The notes beneath the pieces are model-generated. The model did not search any database and was not told where the DNA came from. It was given only the letters and a program-made list of their open reading frames with translations. The position numbers and the translations under genes are program-made. From positions 186,001 through 250,000 of the forward strand of contig JAXDFZ010000011.1 in the NCBI GenBank assembly GCA_034665305.1: a stretch of DNA of 64,000 nucleotides. The letters are read 5' to 3'. This document shows, in pieces, positions 8,625 through 17,620 of this stretch (the stretch's first letter is position 1; each line of letters begins with the position of its first letter). This stretch comes from DASXRU01 sp034665305. Its GTDB lineage: Bacteria; Acidobacteriota; Blastocatellia; Pyrinomonadales; Pyrinomonadaceae.

Positions 8625-9827
8625 ATGGCCAACAGGGGAGTTGCGATTCTTGGTTCTACCGGCTCGATCGGCTGCAACACTTTGCGCGTGATTGAAGCCC
8701 TGGGCGGTCAGCGCTTTCGCGTGGTGGCCCTCGGCGCCGGCCGGAACATGGAGCGACTCGCGGACCAAATCGCTTTTCATTTACCGGAGGTCGTATCGGT
8801 TGAAACTGAAGAAGCCGCGCATGAATTGCGGGCGAAGCTATTCGACCGGAACGTTGACCTGCCGCGCATCGTTATTGGCGAATCCGGCCTCGTGGAGATC
8901 GCAACTCATCCGCTAGCCGATTGCGTGGTTTCGGCAACGGTCGGAGCGATCGGGTTCGTTCCCACCTTGCGCGCATTGGAAGCGGGGAAGCGTGTCGCTC
9001 TCGCCAATAAAGAAACGCTCGTGATGGCGGGCGAGCTGATGACTCGGGCGGCGGCCAAATCCGGCGCGGAGTTGCTGCCAGTTGATTCAGAGCACAACGC
9101 GCTGCATCAATGCCTGCGCGGTGAAAAGCGATCGGAAGTCAGGCGCATAGTGTTGACTGCTTCCGGCGGACCATTTCGGAACCGGGACAAAGCGGAAATT
9201 GAAAATGCGAGCGTCGCCGAGGCATTGCGGCATCCCACCTGGAGCATGGGAGCGAAAATCACAATTGACTCGGCCACCCTGATGAATAAAGGACTGGAAG
9301 TGATTGAGGCCCACTGGCTGTTTGGATTTGGCGCCGATGAAATCGCGATCGTAGTTCATCCCGAGTCAATCGTGCATTCGATGATCGAAATGGTCGACGG
9401 TTCGGTGATTGCGCAAATGGGCGTTACCGACATGCGTCATGCGATTCAGTATGCCTTGACGTACCCGGAACGCCACGCGTCCGATCTGCCGCCGCTGAAT
9501 CTGACGGCGCTATCGTCACTGCATTTCGAAGAGCCGGACCGCGAGAAGTTTCCTTGCATCGAACTGGCATATCGCGCTTTGCGCGAGGGTGGCACACTTC
9601 CGGCCGCGTTGAACGCCGCCAACGAAGAGGCCGTGCAGGCTTTCATCAATCAGCAGATTGGGCTCGCCGACGTTCCCCGCGTCATTGAGGCAGTGATGAA
9701 TCAACATCCCACGCAGCCGGTATCCGACCTGGACGTTGTCCTGCAAGCCGACAGCAGCGCTCGCATCTCAGCGATTGCCGAAATCGAGAAAATGAGCCCC
9801 GCCGCCAACCTCCTCTCCGCGAACTAA
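8625..9827 (+). CDS. dxr: 1-deoxy-D-xylulose 5-phosphate reductoisomerase
   Basis: Second enzyme of the MEP isoprenoid pathway, converting DXP to methylerythritol phosphate with NADPH. The NADPH loop is GSTGSIG (residues 10-16). LANKETLVMAG and the metal/substrate site PVDSEHNA (152-159) are followed by TLMNKGLEVIEAHWLF. At 400 aa it is full length. ispG lies two genes downstream, so two MEP enzymes share this block with the consumer uppS. Confidence 0.97.
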   Translation: MANRGVAILGSTGSIGCNTLRVIEALGGQRFRVVALGAGRNMERLADQIAFHLPEVVSVETEEAAHELRAKLFDRNVDLPRIVIGESGLVEIATHPLADCVVSATVGAIGFVPTLRALEAGKRVALANKETLVMAGELMTRAAAKSGAELLPVDSEHNALHQCLRGEKRSEVRRIVLTASGGPFRNRDKAEIENASVAEALRHPTWSMGAKITIDSATLMNKGLEVIEAHWLFGFGADEIAIVVHPESIVHSMIEMVDGSVIAQMGVTDMRHAIQYALTYPERHASDLPPLNLTALSSLHFEEPDREKFPCIELAYRALREGGTLPAALNAANEEAVQAFINQQIGLADVPRVIEAVMNQHPTQPVSDLDVVLQADSSARISAIAEIEKMSPAANLLSAN

Positions 9828-9968
9828 GGTCACGCCTCTGCGCGAGCCGTGTTTGACCGCATCCTATGTGCCGCGTAAACTCGTTATCGCGTCAAACGTC
9901 TGAATAGTTGGTTGACGCTAATCCCGAGCGCTCTTTATTCGATTTTTGGGAAGAAGGCACTTGTTTTA

Positions 9969-11369
9969 ATGAGCACACCAGTCGGCATTCTCGCGTTTAT
10001 CTTCATCCTTGGATCAGCGGTTATCCTGCATGAATTCGGCCATTTCATAGTGGCCAAAATGTTCCGGATTCGCGTGGAGGCGTTTTCGTTTGGGCTGGGA
10101 CCGCGTTTATTCGGCATCAGGTTTGGCGATACCGATTACCGTGTGTCCGCGATTCCGCTCGGTGGTTACGTGAAGCTCGGCGGTGACGAATCCAACGCGC
10201 CGCTCGAGGGCGAAGGCGCAGTCGACGTTCCGGTTCATGAAAGATTCGATTTGCGGCCGCGGTGGCAAAAATTTCTGGTGGCGATTGCCGGACCCGTAAT
10301 GAACATTTTGACGGCCCTGGCAATTCCGCTGGCGGGAGCAATGCTTTACGGCATTCCCGCGACGCCGGCTCCGGTGGTTAGCCGGGTGGTGCGAGGCGGC
10401 GCCGCCGAGCAGGCTGGTTTAGTAACCGGCGATCGCATCGTTGCCTTTAACGGCACCGAGAATCCCAAGTGGAGCCTGATCCATGGCGATGCGTTGCTGT
10501 CACCGGGACAACCATTGCCGCTCATCGTTGAGCGAAATGGGCAACGTGTGCCCATGACGATTAAGCCCACACCGCGCACGGAAGAAGGCGAGACCGCGGG
10601 AACGCTGGATTTCACTCCGGACTATGGAAATGTTCCCATCGTCATTAGCGACGTGGGTCCGGGAACTCCGGCGTCGGAAGCAGGTCTGCAGATTGGCGAT
10701 CACATCGTGGCCATCAATGGCCAGGCGGTGGGGAGTGCTGAGCAAGTCAGCCAGGCCATTCAGGATCATAAAGCCGAACCAATCGTTCTCAAGCTTGAGC
10801 GAAAGGGGCAGGTTTTTGAAGTCACTACGAAGGTCCGCCGTCTTTCGGACGGACGTGAGCGGCTGGGCATAGCGCAAGAGGAAGAGATTCCTTTGCGCAA
10901 GGCCAGCTTGTTTGCTGCTTCGCGTTACGCCGTCCAGCAAAATGTCGAAATCGTGAGATTGACGGGTAAGGCGCTGGGCCAGTTCTTTAGCGGTAAGCGC
11001 TCGGCGCGTAACACTCTCTCGGGGCCGATTGGGATTTACTCAGCGGTGCGATCTTCTGTGATCCGGTTTGGCTGGGACGGACTGTTTAGCATCCTGGGCT
11101 TTCTTAGTTTGAACTTGGGCGTCTTTAACTTGTTGCCCATACCGGTGCTCGACGGGGGCGCCATCTTCCTCTTGTTAATTGAAGGGCTGTTGGCGCTGGT
11201 GGGTATGACCATCTCGGCGACGGTGCGAGAACGAATTCAGCAGGTCGGTTTCGTGGTAGTGGTTCTGTTGATGGTGTTCGTAATCACGAACGATGTGTTG
11301 AAGCGAGTTTCCAGTCCAGCGCCCGAAAGCCCGCCCGCGGCCACGACTGTGCCTGAGCCAGGGAAGTGA
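9969..11369 (+). CDS. rseP: Site-2 intramembrane zinc protease RseP
   Basis: M50 protease that cleaves membrane proteins within the bilayer (anti-sigma factors, signal peptides). HEFGH (residues 21-25) lies in the first helix, and the C-terminal motif NLLPIPVLDGG supplies the third metal ligand. Two PDZ domains follow each other (around RGGAAEQAGLVTGDRIV and GPGTPASEAGLQIGDHIV). The ATG at 9969 was chosen over a TTG at 9912 because GAAGG lies about 12 nt upstream and the helix then starts at residue 7. The C-terminus has a Pro/Ala-rich tail. Confidence 0.95.
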   Translation: MSTPVGILAFIFILGSAVILHEFGHFIVAKMFRIRVEAFSFGLGPRLFGIRFGDTDYRVSAIPLGGYVKLGGDESNAPLEGEGAVDVPVHERFDLRPRWQKFLVAIAGPVMNILTALAIPLAGAMLYGIPATPAPVVSRVVRGGAAEQAGLVTGDRIVAFNGTENPKWSLIHGDALLSPGQPLPLIVERNGQRVPMTIKPTPRTEEGETAGTLDFTPDYGNVPIVISDVGPGTPASEAGLQIGDHIVAINGQAVGSAEQVSQAIQDHKAEPIVLKLERKGQVFEVTTKVRRLSDGRERLGIAQEEEIPLRKASLFAASRYAVQQNVEIVRLTGKALGQFFSGKRSARNTLSGPIGIYSAVRSSVIRFGWDGLFSILGFLSLNLGVFNLLPIPVLDGGAIFLLLIEGLLALVGMTISATVRERIQQVGFVVVVLLMVFVITNDVLKRVSSPAPESPPAATTVPEPGK

Positions 11370-11373
11370 TTCC

Positions 11374-11439
11374 AGTCCAAAGTCCAACGTCCAAAGTCGA
11401 AAGTCAAAAAGCGGACATTGGACGTTGGACTTTGGACGA
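11374..11439. repeat. Inverted heptad-repeat array before ispG
   Basis: The left half reads AGTCCAAAGTCCAACGTCCA and continues with AAAGTCG units; the right half reads GACATTGGACGTTGGACTTT. The halves are reverse complements with 7-bp internal period and only a short A-rich loop. The array starts 5 nt after the rseP stop and ends about 12 nt before the ispG ATG. A TTG inside it would add nine repeat-encoded codons to ispG and is not believed to be the start. Confidence 0.85.
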
Positions 11440-11451
11440 TTTGAGTTGATT

Positions 11452-12567
11452 ATGAGAACCACCCGAGCAGTCCAGGTTAAGCATGTACAAATCGGCGGCG
11501 GCGCGCCGGTAGCGATCCAGTCGATGACCAAGACGGACACTGCCGACGTAGGCGCCACTGTCGCGCAGATTGAAGAGATGGTGGCCGCCGGCTGTGAAAT
11601 TGTTCGGCTGGCCGTTCCCGACGATGAAGCGGCAATCGCGCTCAAGGAGATTCGGAAGCGCGTGCCGGAGATACCGCTCGTTGCCGACATTCACTTCCAT
11701 TACAAACTGGCGTTGCTGGCGCTGGAAGCGGGTATCGACAAGCTCCGTTTGAATCCCGGAAACATCGGCAAGCACGAGCGCATCGTGGAAGTGGTGCGCG
11801 CGGCCCAGGCGCAAAAAGTGCCGATTCGGATCGGTGTCAACGGCGGATCTTTGGAAAAGGACCTGCTGAAGAAATACGGGACTGCGACTCCGGAAGCGAT
11901 GGTCGAATCAGCGCTGCGTCACATTCGCATCCTCGAGGATCTCGATTTCACCGACATCATTATTTCGCTGAAAGCGTCAGACGTGCAGCGCACAGTTGCG
12001 GCGTACCGCCTGTTGGCGGAAAAAGTTGACTATCCTTTTCATCTCGGCGTGACGGAAGCCGGCACGGCCTTCGGCGGCACGATCAAGTCATCGATCGGTT
12101 TGGGCATTCTTTTGCACGAAGGGATTGGCGACACGATTCGCGTTTCCCTCGCCGCGGAACCACAAGAGGAAGTCCGCGTCGCCTGGGAGATTGTGAAATC
12201 GCTGGGCTTGCGCACTCGCGGCGTGACGGTAGTTGCATGTCCCACCTGCGGCCGTCTGGATGTGGATAACTTTGTAGAGATTGTGACCGAGATCGAACGC
12301 CGCCTGGCGCACATCGAAGAGCCTTTGCATCTTTCGATCATGGGCTGTGCCGTTAACGGTCCCGGCGAAGCGCACGATTCGCAGCTCGGCATCACCTTTG
12401 GGCGTGGCGTCGGGATGATTTTCAAAGACGGTGTCCCCATGCGAAAGGTCGCCGGGGAAAATATCGTCGAAGCCTTCGTGATGGAAACCGAGAAACTGCT
12501 TGCGGAAGGTAAAGCCGCTAAATCAGAAGTGCAGCGCGCCGAACCTCAACTAGTGTCGATCACCTAG
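11452..12567 (+). CDS. ispG: 4-hydroxy-3-methylbut-2-enyl diphosphate synthase
   Basis: Iron-sulfur enzyme of the MEP pathway, converting MEcPP to HMBPP. The [4Fe-4S] ligands are in CPTCGRLD (Cys263, Cys266) and MGCAVNGPGE (Cys299), the latter also carrying the conserved Glu. The N-terminal VQIGGGAPVAIQSMTKTDT and ADIHFHYKLAL blocks are intact. The 371-aa length fits the short, non-plant-type bacterial form. The start at 11452 is set by family length and excludes the repeat-derived extension. Confidence 0.96.
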   Translation: MRTTRAVQVKHVQIGGGAPVAIQSMTKTDTADVGATVAQIEEMVAAGCEIVRLAVPDDEAAIALKEIRKRVPEIPLVADIHFHYKLALLALEAGIDKLRLNPGNIGKHERIVEVVRAAQAQKVPIRIGVNGGSLEKDLLKKYGTATPEAMVESALRHIRILEDLDFTDIIISLKASDVQRTVAAYRLLAEKVDYPFHLGVTEAGTAFGGTIKSSIGLGILLHEGIGDTIRVSLAAEPQEEVRVAWEIVKSLGLRTRGVTVVACPTCGRLDVDNFVEIVTEIERRLAHIEEPLHLSIMGCAVNGPGEAHDSQLGITFGRGVGMIFKDGVPMRKVAGENIVEAFVMETEKLLAEGKAAKSEVQRAEPQLVSIT

Positions 12568-12583
12568 TCGCGCGCCCCGGCCG

Positions 12584-13624
12584 CTACGAAGAAGCCATCT
12601 GCAGAAACAAAGCGTCGGTCGCAACTTTGCGGTTGATGTTCACTTCCAATTCGCTGCGCAACTCCTCAATTTGTAAGAGCCAGCTTCCCGCGTGACGAAT
12701 ATTCAGCCCGGCGGCGATCTTGCGTAGCAGGGGAAGTTGATCGCCGTTCGCGATCGTATTTTCCGGCCGGCCCAACGCGAGGGCCCAACTGTCACGAATC
12801 AAACTTTCCAACACATCCAGGCGGCATTCGTATTCATCTTTGCGCTTCACATCGTTCAGCCCCTCGGCAGAACGCAAAAGCTCAACGCGATCACCCGTCA
12901 GCACCAGGGCTTGTAGCACAGTCAACATCGCGTCTCGTTGCTCGCGGTAAGTGTCTGCGTCGGTTGCCAACGCGCGGCCAATGCTGCCGCGAGATGTTTG
13001 CGCCAGCAGCGCCGCATCCTTCGGCGTTATTCCTTTTTGCTGAATGAGAAACTTCTCGATTTCTGCGGCCGGAATTGGTGCGAAGCGAATTGCCTGACAG
13101 CGTGATCGAATCGTAGGCTCAAAGGCCGCAGGTTGTGCGGTGATCAGGATCAGATACGAAGTCGCCGCCGGTTCTTCCAGCGTTTTCAGCAGAGCATTCT
13201 GCGCTTGCAGGTTCATGCCTTCAGCCTCGTCAATGATGAAAACGCGAGCGCGGCCTTCGTACGGGCGAAAATTCGCTTCCCGATCCAGTTCGCGAATCGG
13301 ACCAACCCTGATCATGCGCTTGTGGATCCGGGCCATCGCCACATCCGGATGCTCGCCCCAAATCAAACGTTCTTTGTTGTCGTCCTCTTTGCTGTACGGT
13401 GCAAAAGGGGAGCGCGCGATCCGGATGCAGGAAGGACATGTGTCGCAAGCTTCTACGCCTTGAGGGTTCCGGCAATTCAGAGCTTTCGCCAGTTCCAGAG
13501 CAAACAATCGTTTGCCGACGCCTTCTTCACCGGTAAAGAGCAGAGCGCCGGGGATGCGTCCGGAGGACAACATCCGGCGCAAGGCGTCCTTGGCATCGTT
13601 GTTTCCAATGAGGTTGGCGAACAT
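12584..13624 (-). CDS. holB: DNA polymerase III subunit delta'
   Basis: Clamp-loader subunit that helps load the sliding clamp during replication. The AAA+ Walker A loop GEEGVGK is at residues 32-38. Zinc ligands Cys51, Cys60, Cys63 and Cys66 (the CDTCPSC block) follow, then VFIIDEAEGMN (Walker B region) and TIRSRCQ (the SRC motif). The C-terminal collar domain is divergent, as usual. It is the last gene of the miaA-hfq-tmk-holB series, 49 nt after tmk. Confidence 0.93.
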   Translation of the reverse strand: MFANLIGNNDAKDALRRMLSSGRIPGALLFTGEEGVGKRLFALELAKALNCRNPQGVEACDTCPSCIRIARSPFAPYSKEDDNKERLIWGEHPDVAMARIHKRMIRVGPIRELDREANFRPYEGRARVFIIDEAEGMNLQAQNALLKTLEEPAATSYLILITAQPAAFEPTIRSRCQAIRFAPIPAAEIEKFLIQQKGITPKDAALLAQTSRGSIGRALATDADTYREQRDAMLTVLQALVLTGDRVELLRSAEGLNDVKRKDEYECRLDVLESLIRDSWALALGRPENTIANGDQLPLLRKIAAGLNIRHAGSWLLQIEELRSELEVNINRKVATDALFLQMASS

Positions 13625-13673
13625 GTGGGTGTCAGTATGCAGTTAGCAGTGGGCAGCATGGGCCACGCGCTGA

Positions 13674-14333
13674 TCACGCCGGCTCGGTTTTTAGTAGTCC
13701 TCGTGCTTGCAGAAATGCCGTCAGAGTTTCCATAACTGCCTTGTGCGTGTCCTGAACTTCGCCGGTGGCGTCGATTAAACGAACGCGTTCCGGCGCCGCG
13801 GCGGCGATGCGCAGGTAGGCTTCGTGAACGCGCGTGTGAAACTCGATGTCTTCCGCGTCCAACCGATCGCCCGTGTTTTTGGTTTCATGTCGGCGCTTCG
13901 TTCGCGCGACACATTCGGCCACCGGCAAGTTGAAGATCAGCGTCAGGTCGGGCTGCAGGCCATCCGTCGCCAACGCGACAATCTCCTCGATTAGTTTCAC
14001 ATCGAAGCCGCGCCCGGCACCCTGGTAGGCGACCGTCGCATCTGCATATCGGTCGGAAAAGACAATCTGGTCTGCCGCAATCGCCGGTCGCAGAACCGTG
14101 CGTACGTGCTGGGCCCTGTCGGCCGCAAACACCAGCAACTCGGCAAGCGGGTCGACTTGCTCCTCCACATCGAGTAGCGCGGCGCGTAAACGCTGGCCCA
14201 ACGGCGTTCCGCCCGGCTCGCGCGTGGTTACGACTTCCAGTTCCTGCAGCCGCAGCTCGGCCGCGACCAAACGCATTTGCGTGGATTTCCCGCTGCCATC
14301 AATGCCTTCGAAAGTAATAAATACGCCGGCCAC
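13674..14333 (-). CDS. tmk: Thymidylate kinase
   Basis: Phosphorylates dTMP to dTDP for DNA synthesis. The P-loop is GIDGSGKST (residues 10-18), followed by the substrate motif TREPGGTPLGQ and the DRY motif in FSDRYADATVAYQG. The length is 219 aa and the start is GTG. The neighbour holB is a classic tmk partner. It lies 45 nt downstream of hfq. Confidence 0.96.
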   Translation of the reverse strand: MAGVFITFEGIDGSGKSTQMRLVAAELRLQELEVVTTREPGGTPLGQRLRAALLDVEEQVDPLAELLVFAADRAQHVRTVLRPAIAADQIVFSDRYADATVAYQGAGRGFDVKLIEEIVALATDGLQPDLTLIFNLPVAECVARTKRRHETKNTGDRLDAEDIEFHTRVHEAYLRIAAAAPERVRLIDATGEVQDTHKAVMETLTAFLQARGLLKTEPA

Positions 14334-14378
14334 ACGTCCCCTTTTATTTCGCTGAAAGGTAGTTACGCTCGCGCAGCG

Positions 14379-14675
14379 TCAGGAAGTTTGAGAATCGTCG
14401 GCGGCAGGGGAAGGTTGCGTGGCGGCCTCGGGCTCAGTTTGCGGGCGCAACTCGCCGCTGGCGCGCCGCGAATGTGAGATGGTGGAAATCGCGTGCTTAA
14501 AAATGAGTTGCTCCTGCGCAGCAGCTTCCAGCATCACCGAAAACTTATCGAAGCTCTTGATGCGTCCGAGCAGCTTCGCGCCGTTCACCAGATAGATCGT
14601 CACCGTGCTGCGCTCGCGGCGGGCCAGATTTAAGAATGCGTCCTGAATGTTTTGTGGCGCCGGTTTTGAATCCAC
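14379..14675 (-). CDS. hfq: RNA chaperone Hfq
   Basis: Sm-like hexameric RNA-binding protein that pairs small RNAs with mRNAs. The core has NIQDAFLNLARRER, VTIYLVNGAKLLGRIKSFD (Sm1) and LIFKHAIST (Sm2, normally YKHA). A longer frame begins at 14750, but the GTG at 14675 is preferred: CGGAG lies 6 nt before it and the product then begins MDSKPAPQNIQD, near the usual N-terminus. It has a 98-aa product with an acidic, Pro/Ala-rich tail. The order miaA-hfq is the same as in proteobacteria. Confidence 0.92.
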   Translation of the reverse strand: MDSKPAPQNIQDAFLNLARRERSTVTIYLVNGAKLLGRIKSFDKFSVMLEAAAQEQLIFKHAISTISHSRRASGELRPQTEPEAATQPSPAADDSQTS

Positions 14676-14768
14676 GACCAACTCCGATGCACTTGAATTA
14701 GAAATTGATTTGCGGTGAGGGAGAATATAACACACCCGTGAAGGTGACAAGCAGAATTACAAGCAACT

Positions 14769-14917
14769 ATCCGCAGATTACACCGATTACGCAGCGTAAG
14801 AAACAAGCACCGGATTTGCGATCGGGCATCCAGTCTTTGCCTGAGTCTGGCCGCCTAGCACATGGCGTTGTATCTCGTTTTCCCTCTTCTGTGTAATCTG
14901 TGCAATCTGCGGATTAG
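14769..14917. repeat. Inverted CCGCAGATTACAC element
   Basis: The left arm CTATCCGCAGATTACACCG (near 14768) and the right arm TGTGCAATCTGCGGATTAG (near 14900) are near reverse complements and contain internal direct repeats of the ATTAC type. The right arm overlaps the miaA stop codon. The element occupies most of the 238 bp between miaA and the chosen hfq start. Confidence 0.7.
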
Positions 14918-15924
14918 AAAACGGAGAGCACTCGTTCAATCACACTCCGCTGCACCTCGCGATCATCGCCAAAGCCTTCGATCCATTCCACGCCTGGTTC
15001 ATGACGGAACCAGGTTAACTGTCGCTTCGCGTAATGGCGCACGTTCAATTTCGTTTCCTCGATTGCGCTTTGCAGATCGCGTTGGCCGCGAAGGAACTCG
15101 ACGACGCGGCGGTAACCATGAGCGCCCAGAGCGTTCGATTCGGGCGGCACTCCTTCGGCCAGTAGTGTCTCAACCTCTTTAACCAGACCATCGGCGAAAT
15201 GCTGGTCGGTTCGCTGATTGATGCGTTCGTAGAGTTGGTCGCGGGGCGGATTCAGCGCCAGTATTCGCAAGCGCGAGGCCAGTTCCGGAGGCGCCGGACG
15301 CTCCGGTCGTTGTTCGGAAACGCGCATCCCCGTTTGAAACCAAACCTCTATGGCCCGTTGCACCCGCGGCCAATCGCGCGGGTTAAGCTTTTCCGCTTCT
15401 AACGGATCGACGCGCGTAAGAATTCGGTGAAGGTGATTAGCGCCTTTTCCTTCACGTACGGCGGTAAGCCGGCGGCGAAGTTCACCGTCCGTAGCCGGAC
15501 TGGCAAAGAATGGCTGTCGCAGCGAGCGCAGATAGAGACCGGTTCCGCCGGCGAGGATCGCGCGATTTCCCCGAGCCTCAGTTTCCTGAATCGTCTGCGT
15601 GGCGGTGCGGGCCCAGTCTCCCGCTGTGAAATTCACTTCCGGCGGAACGAAGTCAATCAAATGATGGGGAATGCCGCGGCGTTCTACGATTGGGACTTTG
15701 GCGGTGGCGATTTGAATGCGCTGGTAGACCTGCACGGAATCGCAGTTAACTATCTCGCCGCCGATTGCCAATGCGAGTGCGATTGCAAGCTCGCTCTTGC
15801 CGGAAGCGGTGGGACCGACGATGGCTGTGATCTCCGGACCTTGCCGATCGGAAGAATTTATCTCCGGCGGGACGTCCAAAAGGAAATCGACTTCGCTGTT
15901 TGCCTGGCTCTCGTCAGCACTCAC
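14914..15924 (-). CDS. miaA: tRNA dimethylallyltransferase
   Basis: Adds a dimethylallyl group to A37 of tRNAs reading UNN codons; the isoprenyl donor comes from the MEP pathway whose genes are nearby. The P-loop is AIVGPTASGKSEL (residues 34-46), followed by CDSVQVYQR and LAGGTGLYLRSL. The length is 336 aa. The start is GTG at 15924, which overlaps the stop of an upstream 31-codon frame in a GTGA, pointing to coupled translation. Confidence 0.95.
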   Translation of the reverse strand: MSADESQANSEVDFLLDVPPEINSSDRQGPEITAIVGPTASGKSELAIALALAIGGEIVNCDSVQVYQRIQIATAKVPIVERRGIPHHLIDFVPPEVNFTAGDWARTATQTIQETEARGNRAILAGGTGLYLRSLRQPFFASPATDGELRRRLTAVREGKGANHLHRILTRVDPLEAEKLNPRDWPRVQRAIEVWFQTGMRVSEQRPERPAPPELASRLRILALNPPRDQLYERINQRTDQHFADGLVKEVETLLAEGVPPESNALGAHGYRRVVEFLRGQRDLQSAIEETKLNVRHYAKRQLTWFRHEPGVEWIEGFGDDREVQRSVIERVLSVF

Positions 15925-16016
15925 GAGCCAGAGAATATCATGCGGTAAAGGATCACGAGCCAGATGACAGCCAGGACAACGAGGGCGCCGACGATTTGGT
16001 TCCGAGAGAAACGCAT
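15921..16016 (-). CDS. Small single-helix membrane protein (31 aa)
   Basis: This frame is unannotated by usual length limits. It encodes MRFSRNQIVGALVV, then a continuous hydrophobic run to LVILYRM, ending FSGS: a basic N-terminus followed by one transmembrane helix of about 18 residues. Its stop overlaps the miaA GTG start by 4 nt (GTGA), the arrangement expected of coupled genes. No strong ribosome binding site is visible upstream. I do not recognise a family. The overlap and the clean helix are the support. Confidence 0.55.
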   Translation of the reverse strand: MRFSRNQIVGALVVLAVIWLVILYRMIFSGS

Positions 16017-16037
16017 CAATCCAATATTTGATAAGAA

Positions 16038-17381
16038 CTAATTAAGTTCTACGTCGCCTTTATTCCACAAAGACCAGGGAGGGCGAAAATTAAAAGTAAG
16101 TACCCCAGTAACTTTCACTCGCTCGCCAGCCGATTTCGCCGGGGAAAAAGTCGAGCGGAGCGCTGCGCGTTCAGCCGCATGTCGCAGCAGCGCATGGCCC
16201 GAGATAGCCTGCGCCGAACTGACATAGCCGTTCTCATCGATCAAGACCTGCACCATTACTAGTCCGCTCGCGCGCTCCTTTTTGGCGGCCTCCGGATAGA
16301 CGGGTTGGGCCAAATACGTAGCTTTGGTATTCAACACACCGCCGGAGATAGTACCCTGAGGAGTCGTGGCGGGCGTTGGCGCAGGAGCTGAGGCAGCATT
16401 CGCGTTGGCCATCTGGGGTGTTGGAGCTTTGGTGGCTGCCGGCGAGGGCTTTCCGGGTGGTTGGCTGTTCGTTGAAACGGCAGGCGATGAGAATAAGGTT
16501 GCTGCGTCCGGCGTCGGGGAGTCGTGGGCGCTCGCGACTTGTGCCCGCTGGTCCGGGTCGGCCTGCTTGTTAGGCCAGAAAGCATAGGCTAATCCGCCGA
16601 GGAGGATAATCGACACGACCGCGACGGCGACTTTCGCCAGGGGAAATCGTTGATTGGGTAGTACCTGGCTGTCGAACGCACCGTGAGTTTCTTCATCCGG
16701 TGCCTTGGCTTCCGGGCGGGCTTCTGCCTCCACACGTTGGCGTTCTCGTTCGTTAGCGCGTCTTTGCTCTTCCCGGCGCAGTCGTTCTTTTTCCGCGGCT
16801 TGTTTCTCTTGCTCCAGCCTTTGTTTTTCTGCAGCGGCCTTGATGCGAGCCGCTTCTGCCACGCGCGCTTGTGCTTCGGCTTCGTCGCGGCGGCGGTCTT
16901 CCACCGCGCCTTCTTCAGCGGCGCGTTCTTCGGCGGCACGTTCTTCGGCAACCGTCCGCGCAGTTTTCATCGTCTCTTGCCGGGCGATTACCGTTCTCAC
17001 TTCATCAATTAGTAGCCGGAGGTTGTTTTCCAGAGGCGGATTCGACGCGTCGAGCCACTGAATATTTCCCAGGTAGAAACGCAGTTTTGAAGGTTCGATG
17101 ATTTCGGTGCGAAAAGGAATCAGGGTCACGCCTATGTCATCGAGTGCGATTGCGATCTCGCGCTTGACCTGCTTTGAGCTGTCGGAGTTAAGCGACCATA
17201 CAAGAATCATGACCCGGCTATTGGCCAGCGCTTCCATGATGGACGCATCCCAGTCCGCACCGACTTCGACGTTGCGAGGTGCATACCAACAGCTTAGGCC
17301 ATCGTCCTCCAACGCTTTGCATATTGCGTCCGCGATCGCCTTGTCTTTTTTGGAGTAACTGATAAACGTATCATGAGTCAT
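16038..17381 (-). CDS. TIR domain - coiled coil - TM - TonB C-terminal fusion protein
   Basis: A 447-aa protein with four parts. Residues 1-135 form a TIR domain (DTFISYSKKDKAIAD, CWYAPRNVEVGADW; Glu75 in VKREIAIAL sits where catalytic or structural Glu occurs in NAD-hydrolysing TIRs). Residues 140-225 are a highly charged Ala/Glu/Arg coiled coil. Residues 249-269 are one membrane helix (KVAVAVVSIILLGGLAYAF), followed by a Pro/Ala/Thr-rich linker to about 350. Residues 355-435 are a TonB C-terminal domain (AQPVYPEAAKKER, VLIDENGYVSSA, TGVLTFNFRPP). TIR would be cytoplasmic and TonB-C periplasmic. AGGAG lies 11 nt before the ATG. Confidence 0.88.
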   Translation of the reverse strand: MTHDTFISYSKKDKAIADAICKALEDDGLSCWYAPRNVEVGADWDASIMEALANSRVMILVWSLNSDSSKQVKREIAIALDDIGVTLIPFRTEIIEPSKLRFYLGNIQWLDASNPPLENNLRLLIDEVRTVIARQETMKTARTVAEERAAEERAAEEGAVEDRRRDEAEAQARVAEAARIKAAAEKQRLEQEKQAAEKERLRREEQRRANERERQRVEAEARPEAKAPDEETHGAFDSQVLPNQRFPLAKVAVAVVSIILLGGLAYAFWPNKQADPDQRAQVASAHDSPTPDAATLFSSPAVSTNSQPPGKPSPAATKAPTPQMANANAASAPAPTPATTPQGTISGGVLNTKATYLAQPVYPEAAKKERASGLVMVQVLIDENGYVSSAQAISGHALLRHAAERAALRSTFSPAKSAGERVKVTGVLTFNFRPPWSLWNKGDVELN

Positions 17382-17620
17382 TTGAGGAATGTCTCCTGGG
17401 AGTATTTTCCGTTAGCGGTCTTCGCTGAGTTGCCGAGTTACGAAAAGAAAAGTGATCGCATAATGGGAGTCAATCAGTTTCGGAGCGATTTATGCGACGC
17501 TGCCTGCGCTTTGTCAACTCAAATTCCGGCGTAGGAGCCGGCTCACTCAACCGCTTTCGGGCGAGATAATGCGACGGGAATCAGCGATTAATATTCAGAA
17601 GATGGTGGTTGACGCCACGA

